Source: Chloroflexota bacterium
Lineage (GTDB): Bacteria > Chloroflexota > Dehalococcoidia > Lucifugimonadales > CATQGZ01
DNA: 7,286 bases
Reading direction: 5' to 3'
Assembly (NCBI GenBank): GCA_027624995.1
Contig: JAQBTI010000115.1
Span: 1 to 7,286, forward strand
A model generated the notes under the pieces. That model was not told the origin of the DNA and made no database searches. It was given only the letters and a program-made list of their open reading frames with translations. The translations under genes and the position numbers were made by a program. Every line of letters begins with the position of its first letter. Within the stretch, counting starts at the first letter, position 1. This document shows, in pieces, positions 1-5,866 of this stretch.

Positions 1-275
1 CGCCAACGATAACTCGTATGCGTTGGCCGCCTAAAGAAATTTAGGCAGCCCGTTGGTGTCCGTGGGGCCTGTAACGCGGACACTGACGCCATCTACAGCA
101 GGCTAGCTGATCGCCCTTGTTCAGGGGCGGCCGGCGAAACTCTTCGAACTGGTCCAACCCGGATCCTGTCAGTCGGAGCTGGTGCGGATGAGATGCTGGA
201 ATAGACTGAATACGCACGTAGTGGTCTCGTAGGACTTGTTCTCGGACGCGGGTTCGATTCCCGCCGCCTCCACCA
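1..275 (+). ncRNA. ssrA: tmRNA (transfer-messenger RNA), 3' portion, truncated by the window edge
   Basis: tmRNA rescues stalled ribosomes: it enters as a tRNA, then supplies a short message that tags the unfinished protein for proteolysis. Two parts are visible. Bases 2-34 read ANDNSYALAA followed by TAA, a typical tag ending in ALAA. Bases 248-275 form the tRNA-like end: T stem GCGGG (248-252), loop TTCGATT, stem CCCGC (260-264), acceptor strand CGCCTCC (265-271), discriminator A272 and an encoded CCA (273-275). Between them lies about 200 bases where the pseudoknots are expected. The segment from about 204 to 247 (TAGACTGAATACGCACGTAG onward) resembles the conserved 3' region of one-piece tmRNAs. 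The 5' half, with alanine-charging features and the first pseudoknot, lies outside the window. The identity is secure; the exact species is not. Confidence 0.95.
248..275 (+). other. Probable left attachment site (attL) in the ssrA 3' end
   Basis: An integrase of the DUF4102/P4-like family starts fewer than 200 bases downstream of ssrA and reads away from it. This is the classic arrangement of islands inserted in the 3' end of a tRNA or tmRNA gene. Such elements usually cross over within the T-arm/acceptor segment and restore an intact RNA 3' end, which is what is seen here. The exact core cannot be fixed because the second copy (attR) is not in the window. The coordinates mark the tRNA-like 3' end, not a measured core. 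Confidence 0.55.
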
Positions 276-299
276 TTTACAGTTCCAATGCAGTCCATT

Positions 300-335
300 A
301 AAGCCCTGTGAGTCAATGACTTACGGGGCTTTTTT
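300..335 (+). terminator. Rho-independent terminator downstream of ssrA
   Basis: Bases 300-314 pair with 318-332 to form a 15-bp stem (two G-T pairs) closed by the 3-base loop AAT. The stem runs directly into T residues: T330-T335 is an unbroken run of six, three of them beyond the stem. It lies 24 bases after the CCA end of ssrA, so it most likely ends the tmRNA transcript and insulates the integrase promoter from it. Confidence 0.85.
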
Positions 336-371
336 GTGCCCAATAGTGCTGATGGCATCCAGTGGAATCCA

Positions 372-401
372 TTGACATACCCCTTCCCGTAGGGGTAGAA
401 T
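372..401 (+). promoter_or_regulatory. Sigma-70-type promoter of the integrase operon
   Basis: A perfect -35 box TTGACA (372-377) and a 5-of-6 -10 box TAGAAT (396-401) are separated by 18 bases. Transcription would start near 408, giving a leader of about 60 bases before the integrase ATG at 470. The spacer is almost entirely a 7-bp inverted repeat, TACCCCT (378-384) and AGGGGTA (391-397), the second arm entering the -10 box. A protein bound there would block RNA polymerase, so the promoter is probably repressed or autoregulated. The boxes are seen directly; the regulation is inferred. Confidence 0.75.
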
Positions 402-438
402 AGGGGGTATGGGGACCCCGTGAGCGGGCATACCCCTA
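401..438 (+). promoter_or_regulatory. Second inverted repeat / leader hairpin of the integrase transcript
   Basis: GGGGTATG (404-411) is complementary to CATACCCC (429-436). Inside it CCCG (417-420) pairs with CGGG (425-428) around the loop TGAG. The result is a 12-bp stem with a 5-base bulge at 412-416. The outer arms contain the same TACCCCT/AGGGGTA half-site found in the promoter spacer, with one extra G in the left copy. It covers the expected transcription start and early leader. It could be a second operator, an integrase arm-binding site, or an RNA structure. Confidence 0.5.
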
Positions 439-469
439 AAATACGCACCCAGGCCACAATGGAGGATGG

Positions 470-1750
470 ATGCCCAGACACGCGAAGCCACTGGTCGCCA
501 AGCAGGTCGAGACCGTGAAGTACGAGGGCAAGCCCCGGAAGCTCTTCGACGGCGGCGGGCTCTTCCTCCTGGTGCTCGAGGAGCGGAAATCCTGGCGCTT
601 GAAGTACCGGTACGGAGGCATGGAGCGCCTGATGGTCCTCGGGACTTTCCCAGAGATGAGCCTGAAGGCAGCCAGGGAGGCGCGTGCCGAGAAGCGGAAA
701 CTGCTGGCAGACGGGCGAGAGCCGGCTCGTGAGAAGCGCGCTGAGAACGCCGACAAGGCTGCCTCGACGGCCTACACGTTCGAGGCCGTCGCACGGGAGT
801 GGTGCGACCAGGTCCACCGGCACCAAGTCGTTGAGGCCCACGCCAAGCGGAACCTCCGGCGGCTGGAGTTGCACGCGTTCCCGGCGATGGGGCGGGAGCC
901 CATCGCGGAGATCACCTCGGGTTTCCTCCTCGATGTCCTGCAACGGCTTCAGCGCAAGGGCCGAGTCGAGACCGCGCACCGGGTGCGGACGCTGTGCGGC
1001 CAAGTCTTCCGCTACGCGATCGTTCAAGGGCGAGCGGAGCGCGATGTAGCCGCCGACCTCAAGGGTGCGTTGCGCACTGCTGAGGTCCAGCACCACGCCG
1101 CTCTGACCGATCCCGCCCAGTTCGCCCGCCTGCTCAGGGCCATCGACAGCTACTCGGGACAGCCATCGACGACGGCCGCCTTGCGTCTGGCGCCGTTCGT
1201 GTTCGTGCGTCCTGGCGAGCTGCGCTCCGCGAAGTGGGAGTCGTTCGACCTGGCCAGTGGCGAGTGGGACTTCCAGCCCTCGAAGGGAGGCATCGCGATG
1301 GTGACGCCGTTGCCGCGGCAGGCCCGCGAGATCCTCGAGGAGCAGTATCGGATCTCGGGCGACGGTGACTACGCCTTCCCATCTTCCCGTGGTCGAGGCC
1401 GACCGTTGTCGGAGAACACGCTGAACGCCGCGCTCAGTAGCATGGGGTTCAAAGGGATGATGACGGCGCACGGATTTCGTGCCGTTGCCCGGACCATTCT
1501 CGTCGAACACCTCAACCAGCCCGTGGAGTGGGTCGAAATGCAGCTCGGGCACGCGGTGCGCGATGCGCTTGGGCGGGCCTACAACCGAACGACCTACCTC
1601 GAGCAGCGCCGGAACATGCTGCAACGGTGGGCCGATTACCTCGACCACCTGCGGGAAAGCGTTGTCGCTCTGCGACGCGACAGCGGAGATGCCGTGAGCG
1701 TGGAACCGATGTCAACCGCACGGATTGGCAGGACGAAACATGACCTCTGA
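470..1750 (+). CDS. Tyrosine recombinase / island integrase (DUF4102, P4-like family)
   Basis: This 426-residue protein is expected to integrate and excise the element by strand exchange at the ssrA 3' end. Residues ~3-90 match the N-terminal arm-binding (DUF4102-type) domain, with KLFDGGGLFLLV (24-35) and LGTFPEMSLKAAR (57-69) as landmarks. Residues ~100-195 fit the core-binding SAM-like domain and ~205-395 the catalytic domain. The likely active-site residues are R247 (in RPGEL), K272, H334 and R337 (in HGFR), H361 (in LGH) and nucleophile Y371 (in AYNR). All are present, and length is normal for the family, so it should be active. The ATG at 470 is chosen because GGAGG (461-465) lies 4 bases upstream; nearby ATGs at 459 and 466 are in other frames. 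The gene is expressed from the promoter at 372-401 and overlaps the next gene by 11 bases. Confidence 0.96.
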   Translation: MPRHAKPLVAKQVETVKYEGKPRKLFDGGGLFLLVLEERKSWRLKYRYGGMERLMVLGTFPEMSLKAAREARAEKRKLLADGREPAREKRAENADKAASTAYTFEAVAREWCDQVHRHQVVEAHAKRNLRRLELHAFPAMGREPIAEITSGFLLDVLQRLQRKGRVETAHRVRTLCGQVFRYAIVQGRAERDVAADLKGALRTAEVQHHAALTDPAQFARLLRAIDSYSGQPSTTAALRLAPFVFVRPGELRSAKWESFDLASGEWDFQPSKGGIAMVTPLPRQAREILEEQYRISGDGDYAFPSSRGRGRPLSENTLNAALSSMGFKGMMTAHGFRAVARTILVEHLNQPVEWVEMQLGHAVRDALGRAYNRTTYLEQRRNMLQRWADYLDHLRESVVALRRDSGDAVSVEPMSTARIGRTKHDL

Positions 1751-3380
1751 CTTCGATCCGCAGTCCATCGGCCGGTCCCTCGCCAAGTCACGAAGTGCCT
1801 TGGTATACCTATGGGACGCGACACCGGGTGACGTCCCTGTCCCAATGACCATCGGCGAGTTGGAGGGTGTGCTCCAGGTTGTGGAACGCTGGCGAAACGG
1901 GGCACAGAGCATTTTGGCCCCTCATCTTCTCACCTGCCTCCAGAGCGGGTTGATCGGGCTGTCAAGACCCATGCGGGCACTGGCGGGGGAGTTGTGCGCC
2001 TGGGCAGGTTCGCCTGATCACCTTCTTGTGATGGGCGAGCAGGGAACGAGCTTTCGGGGAGTTGCCCGGTGCTTGGTGAGGTTGAGGACCGAAAGGCGCG
2101 TAGAGGGCACTTTTCAGCCCTGGAGTCAGGCGAAATACGGCGTCTACTTGAGCGACATGACCCTGTTCGTCTTCGATATCGAGTCTTTGGACCGTCAGGA
2201 TCAGGGGGCCATCCTCGAAGCAGTCGACCGAGGCATGCGTGTCATCGGGTTCACGCACGAACCGTTGGATGCGATCGACAAGGTCCTTCTACCCACCCTT
2301 GCTGGCCACTTCGCCGCTGCCGGGGTGGTGGAGGTCCCGCCGCTGTGCATGCGTCCCGAAGATTTGCCGCTGCTCTTCTACTACATCCTGAGGCAATACA
2401 GCCAGTCAAATTATGGTGTTCCAGGCATAACCGTGGCCTCTCTCTACAAAGCGGCTGGGGAGCGGTGGCCAGGGAACGAGGTGCAGTTGAGGAGCCAACT
2501 AAAAAGTGCGTGTGAACAAACCTGGGAATGGTATGCGCACATGTGGTTTCCAGAGGAAGCAGACGGACCCTTCGTGCCCGGCGAGATCGCGTTCCAGGCC
2601 ACTGTGGATATGCCAGGCATGCTTGCTGAGACCGATATCGGAGACATACCTGTCGTGTCGATGAACGAACTGCCCAGCTACGACCTGAAAGCCTTAATGG
2701 AAGCCGTTGACGCTGTCGCGGAACCGGCTCAAAGAGGGCGGTGGACCCTCGACGCCAGAGCGAGGCAATTTGAGGAGGAGAGTTGCGATCAGCCCACTGC
2801 CAAGGACCCCCCAGTTGAGACTCAAGGCAGTCACGATCCGCAGGCAAGTGCCGGGCCGAAGAAGCCGGAGCCCCCGTTAGTGGAGTCCTGGTCAGAGGTG
2901 ACGATTACACTGACCTCCGAGGATACAGTCAAGATCACTCGCTCCGCTGACCACAGAGTGATTGCGCAGGGGAGCTATGGCGCCCTCGGTTTTGAGATGG
3001 GCAACAGCCCAGGGAACCCCGTGATCAGTTGGAGTTTACTGAAAATCCTCATTCGAGAGCAGGAGATTCCATCCTCAGATAGACAGAAAGTGTACGACCT
3101 GAGAAAGCGCCTGATCGGGTTGGTAGGTCTGAAGGGAGACCCCATTCCCCGACGCTCGAAGGGCGGCGGCTGGCGTCCGGCCTTCGTCCCCCAAGACCGG
3201 TCCTATGGAGGGGCTGGCGGTCCTGCTGTTCCCCGCCAGGTGTCCCTCAGCGAAGACGACAGGGCCGAGTTTGACATGGATTTGATCGACCCCGACCCCG
3301 AGGAGGAGAAGGACCGGGAAATCCGTGAGGCCTACGAAGAGGACAAGGGACGGAAATACGGACATCAGGATGTTCCGTAA
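1740..3380 (+). CDS. Degenerate NtrC-like (sigma-54 activator type) AAA+ protein with probable C-terminal winged helix
   Basis: This 546-residue protein has no function I can name. Residues ~74-262 follow the NtrC AAA+ core: LSRPMRALAG (74-83), a Walker A-like GEQGTSFRGVAR (99-110), a Walker B-like TLFVFDIESL (141-150), RVIGFTH (167-173, sensor I position), VPPLCMRPEDLPLL (199-212) and WPGNEVQL (243-250). The Walker A lysine is replaced (GTGK becomes GTSF), and the interval to Walker B is about 20 residues too short, removing the GAFTGA sigma-54 contact loop. It is therefore probably unable to hydrolyse ATP or activate sigma-54. Residues ~385-482, with SSDRQKVYDLRKRL and SKGGGWRPAF, resemble a winged-helix DNA-binding domain; this is tentative. 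The tail (503-546) is highly charged. ATG 1740 is preferred, with AGGA at 1730-1733; an in-frame TTG at 1725 would add five residues. Overlap with the integrase gene implies co-expression, so a role in controlling the element is plausible. Confidence 0.85.
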   Translation: MTSDFDPQSIGRSLAKSRSALVYLWDATPGDVPVPMTIGELEGVLQVVERWRNGAQSILAPHLLTCLQSGLIGLSRPMRALAGELCAWAGSPDHLLVMGEQGTSFRGVARCLVRLRTERRVEGTFQPWSQAKYGVYLSDMTLFVFDIESLDRQDQGAILEAVDRGMRVIGFTHEPLDAIDKVLLPTLAGHFAAAGVVEVPPLCMRPEDLPLLFYYILRQYSQSNYGVPGITVASLYKAAGERWPGNEVQLRSQLKSACEQTWEWYAHMWFPEEADGPFVPGEIAFQATVDMPGMLAETDIGDIPVVSMNELPSYDLKALMEAVDAVAEPAQRGRWTLDARARQFEEESCDQPTAKDPPVETQGSHDPQASAGPKKPEPPLVESWSEVTITLTSEDTVKITRSADHRVIAQGSYGALGFEMGNSPGNPVISWSLLKILIREQEIPSSDRQKVYDLRKRLIGLVGLKGDPIPRRSKGGGWRPAFVPQDRSYGGAGGPAVPRQVSLSEDDRAEFDMDLIDPDPEEEKDREIREAYEEDKGRKYGHQDVP

Positions 3381-3614
3381 ATCTTACGCCCCTGTTGTGG
3401 TGGATCTTTCAACCGGACTCCCGTTGCGGGACATGGTCTTACACAGATGACGTAGAGTGACATCCAAGCCACGCGTGAGTTTTTACGGGAAAGATGGGCG
3501 GACCGCAAATGGCGGGCCGCCCCTTTCGCGTTCTGAAGGCAGAGGCAGTGCCCTCCTCCTCCGCAAAGACGTGCGAACGGGACGACAAAGTACACTCGTT
3601 ACTTGGAGTCCACC
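3381..3614 (+). other. Intergenic region between the integrase operon and the alpA cluster
   Basis: No gene is supported in these 234 bases. The region must contain the promoter of the downstream cluster unless there is read-through. I found no convincing -35/-10 pair; TACACT at 3591-3596 resembles a -10 box but has no matching -35 at the usual distance. A small inverted repeat TCCCG-TTG-CGGGA lies at 3419-3431, and a larger hairpin at 3490-3526 is listed separately. Confidence 0.5.
3490..3526 (+). terminator. GC-rich hairpin, possible terminator of the integrase operon
   Basis: GGGCGGACCGC (3496-3506) pairs with 3512-3522 at 10 of 11 positions around a 5-base loop. AAAG (3490-3493) can extend the stem with CTTT (3523-3526) across a 2-base bulge. 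It lies about 110 bases after the upstream stop codon. The T tract is only three bases, so termination is possible but not certain. It could instead be a leader element for the downstream genes. Confidence 0.4.
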
Positions 3615-3836
3615 ATGTCCGTTGTCATCCGAACCCCCAGTCCCCGCCTTGAGCGCCTGCCCTCTGTGCTGGCCCGCACCGGTCTGGGACGCAGCCTTTT
3701 CTATGAGAAGATCAAGGCCGGCGATTTCCCACCGCCGGTCCGCCTCGGGGCTCGCGCAGTTGCTTGGCGTAGCGACGAAATCGACGCCTGGATCGAGTCT
3801 CGCCCGTCTGTGCTCCGCCCGGAGGTGGTGCAATGA
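3615..3836 (+). CDS. AlpA-family helix-turn-helix regulator
   Basis: This 73-residue protein fits the AlpA family of small phage and island DNA-binding proteins. Its pattern is LPSVLARTGLGRSLFYEKIK (15-34), which places the first helix and turn, then GDFPPPVRLG (36-45) and VAWRSDEIDAWIESRP (49-64). It is the usual length for the family. Relatives such as Alp of the cryptic prophage CP4-57 act as transcriptional activators that promote excision, and in several islands the family member controls early genes. Here it heads the replication/methylation cluster and may act on that cluster or on the integrase promoter; this is inferred. The ATG at 3615 is chosen over the in-frame TTG at 3603 because GGAG (3605-3608) is 6 bases upstream and the family core begins soon after. 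Its stop overlaps the next start in ATGA, suggesting translational coupling. Confidence 0.9.
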   Translation: MSVVIRTPSPRLERLPSVLARTGLGRSLFYEKIKAGDFPPPVRLGARAVAWRSDEIDAWIESRPSVLRPEVVQ

Positions 3837-5293
3837 TGGCGCTCCCCGAGTCCAATAATGCCGCTGTTCATGCCGACGAACCACAACACCAGGACAACCC
3901 CGGCAACAGGAGGATAGCCGACGACTATGGCGGCTCTGCGCCAGGTGCTGTCGAGGATAGAGACCAGTCCGGAGGCTGTAAGGAGCCTGTACAGGCCGTC
4001 GAGGACTGGCCCGCGTTTTCCACTTTGTCCGACCTCAATGGCGCTGCTGCTGGGACTACAAAAAGCAGTGCCGTGACTGAACCGAAGGAAATAGAATTTC
4101 ACGAAATTGCGGACATCTGGAGCCTTCTCGGAGACGCGGAGCTCGCGTTGCTTGCTGCCAACATCAAGCAGCACGGACTCCTTGATCCGATCTGCTTGTA
4201 TGAAGGCAAGATCCTGGACGGACGCAACAGATACCGTGCCTGCGCCATCGCCGGAGTCGAGCCTGTCACGCGCTTGTTTGGAGGATCGTACGAGGCTGCA
4301 GTGGAGTTTGCGTTGGCCGTCAATCGAGATCGACGCCATGCGGATCCAAGCATGCGCGCGGCTGCGGCGCACTTCGCGCAAACGAAGCTGGGTAGTCGGC
4401 TGAAGGCCGAGGCAAAGGAACAGCAAGAATCGCAGGGCACCAGAGGGGTCGAAGGTGGCCGTGGGAAGAAGAAACCCTTAGGCAATGCATTGCCTAAGGG
4501 TTTAGCCGACGGTCGCAAGACCGACGCCAAGCTGGCGGCAGCCGCCGGCACCAATCGGGAATATGTGCGCTCGGCGCGGAAGCTGGAAGAAAAGCGTCCT
4601 GACTTGCTGTTGGAAGTCAAGGCAGGCAAGGTGACGATCCCGAGAGCCACGCGGAAAATGCGTGACGACGAGGCCGATGCGAAGCGCAAGGCCAAGCCGA
4701 AGCCGCCATCGTCCGTGCCAGACCCAGACCTGCGACTCGGAGAGTTTCAGCAGGTGCTGGCAGATGTGCCTGACGGATCGATAGACCTGATCCTCACTGA
4801 TCCGCCATATCCGCAAAAGTTTCTGTCACTTTGGACGGCTCTGGCCATCTTCGCCAAGAGGGTGCTCAAGCCGACTGGAATGTTGGCGGCGATGAGCGGA
4901 CAGACACACCTGCCGGAAGTTTACGTGCGCCTCGGAGAGCACCTCATCTACCGCTGGACGATGACATATCTGATCGCCGGCCGCGCCAACGTCCAGCATC
5001 AGCGCAAGGTGACTACGCAGTGGAAACCTGTCCTCGTCTACGGCCCAACAAAGCGGCGCTTTCACGACGTGGTCAAGTCAGACGCAGAGGACAAGCGATA
5101 TCACGACTGGGGCCAGTCTGAGTCCGGGATGCTCGCCTTGCTGCAGCAGTTGGCTGACACTGGCGCCGTGGTGCTTGATCCTTTTCTCGGCGGTGGAACT
5201 ACCGGCATTGCTGCTAATGAACACAAGTGCACGTTCATAGGGGCGGAATCCGTCAGGGCAACATACGAAGCAGCATGTGCGAGGCTGCTATGA
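3833..5293 (+). CDS. ParB-like domain fused to an N4/N6-type DNA methyltransferase
   Basis: This 486-residue fusion probably methylates adenine N6 or cytosine N4 in a specific DNA site. Residues 1-~82 are a low-complexity leader. Residues ~86-170 are a ParB/sulfiredoxin-fold domain: LAANIKQHGLLDPICLYEGK (107-126) and ILDGRNRYRAC (127-137), related to the ParB GERRxRA box. Residues ~225-275 resemble the ParB helix-turn-helix (DAKLAAAAGTNREYVRSARK). Residues ~298-486 are the methyltransferase, with catalytic TDPPY (322-326), SAM-binding LDPFLGGGTT (448-457) and FIGAE (468-472). Motif IV preceding motif I gives the beta-class order, with the target-recognition region between. No restriction endonuclease is visible, so it looks like an orphan enzyme, a type common in phages and plasmids. 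SD GGAGGT (3821-3826) is 6 bases before ATG 3833; ATG 3836 is also possible. An exact 32-bp palindrome encodes residues 214-224. Confidence 0.93.
   Translation: MMALPESNNAAVHADEPQHQDNPGNRRIADDYGGSAPGAVEDRDQSGGCKEPVQAVEDWPAFSTLSDLNGAAAGTTKSSAVTEPKEIEFHEIADIWSLLGDAELALLAANIKQHGLLDPICLYEGKILDGRNRYRACAIAGVEPVTRLFGGSYEAAVEFALAVNRDRRHADPSMRAAAAHFAQTKLGSRLKAEAKEQQESQGTRGVEGGRGKKKPLGNALPKGLADGRKTDAKLAAAAGTNREYVRSARKLEEKRPDLLLEVKAGKVTIPRATRKMRDDEADAKRKAKPKPPSSVPDPDLRLGEFQQVLADVPDGSIDLILTDPPYPQKFLSLWTALAIFAKRVLKPTGMLAAMSGQTHLPEVYVRLGEHLIYRWTMTYLIAGRANVQHQRKVTTQWKPVLVYGPTKRRFHDVVKSDAEDKRYHDWGQSESGMLALLQQLADTGAVVLDPFLGGGTTGIAANEHKCTFIGAESVRATYEAACARLL
4472..4503. repeat. Perfect 32-bp palindrome inside the methyltransferase gene
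   Basis: AAACCCTTAGGCAATG (4472-4487) is followed with no spacer by its exact reverse complement (4488-4503). The centre is ATGCAT. It starts exactly at a codon boundary and encodes KPLGNALPKGL (residues 214-224), in a flexible segment between the ParB-fold and helix-turn-helix parts. Its codons, including two TTA leucines, are more AT-rich than the surrounding gene. It could be a protein binding site or the trace of a small inserted palindromic element. Confidence 0.95.
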
Positions 5294-5344
5294 GATTCAG
5301 GCTTGGATCGAAGCTCGTGTCTCTGAGCGCGACGCGGAGGTCTC

Positions 5345-5866
5345 ATGAAACTGGATAAGAAAAGTGGTTCCGAAAGGACGACACCGCACAAGGCCAAACA
5401 TTCCGAGGCTTCTGCCGACCGTACTGCAAGCGAAGTCCTTCCACGAGCGTGGTCGGCTTTGCGCCAGCTGGCGGGGATCCGCGAGAGAGTTGGTTACTCA
5501 TTCGTTGCCTGCTGTCCGGCCCACGAGGATAGAAATCCGTCCCTGTCCGTGGCTTTGGCTGTGGACGGAGCCTGCCTTGTCTGCTGCCACGCCGGCTGCG
5601 ATACACGCGATGTGTTGCTTGCCGTGGGTTGCACTCCGAAAGACCTCTTCCCCGACACGCCCGAGCGCCGTCGAGCAAAGGCAAAGACGGCTCGTGCAAT
5701 CGAAGCTCCACTCGATCCACAGCTGATCGCCATCCGAAACGCAGAGTATGAGGCAGCTCGGACAGGTTGGCGTGACGCCTGTCGAGAGGTGGCCGAGACC
5801 ATCATCGATAGCATCGCTCGACAACGGCGAGCGCGACGGCCGGTCACGCGGAGGGTCCGACCATGA
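5345..5866 (+). CDS. CHC2-type primase zinc-finger protein without a catalytic primase domain
   Basis: This 173-residue protein contains the zinc-binding domain used by DnaG-type and phage primases to recognise template DNA. The motif is CPAHEDRNPSLSV (57-69) followed by CCHAGC (80-85); the zinc ligands are probably C57, H60, C81 and C85. VGCTPKDLFP (94-103) matches the typical end of the domain. The remaining ~70 residues are basic and helical-looking, ending in an Arg-rich tail (160-171) suited to nucleic acid binding. No TOPRIM or other catalytic primase domain is present, so it cannot make primers alone. It may deliver template to a primase encoded elsewhere or by the host, or regulate the helicase next to it. 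GGAGG (5336-5340) lies 4 bases before the ATG. The end overlaps the next start in ATGA, tying it to the RepA-like ATPase. Confidence 0.88.
   Translation: MKLDKKSGSERTTPHKAKHSEASADRTASEVLPRAWSALRQLAGIRERVGYSFVACCPAHEDRNPSLSVALAVDGACLVCCHAGCDTRDVLLAVGCTPKDLFPDTPERRRAKAKTARAIEAPLDPQLIAIRNAEYEAARTGWRDACREVAETIIDSIARQRRARRPVTRRVRP

Noticed and set aside
41..1648. A 535-codon open frame on the minus strand, opposite ssrA and the integrase
   Set aside because: It runs antisense to the tmRNA and to a fully conserved integrase. Its GGGGNRTRV segment is the antisense of the tmRNA 3' end, a well-known annotation artefact. Long antisense frames are common in GC-rich DNA.
1725..1739. TTG at 1725 as the start of the 546-residue protein
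   Set aside because: The ATG at 1740 has AGGA at a good distance, while no Shine-Dalgarno sequence precedes the TTG. The TTG remains a minor alternative.
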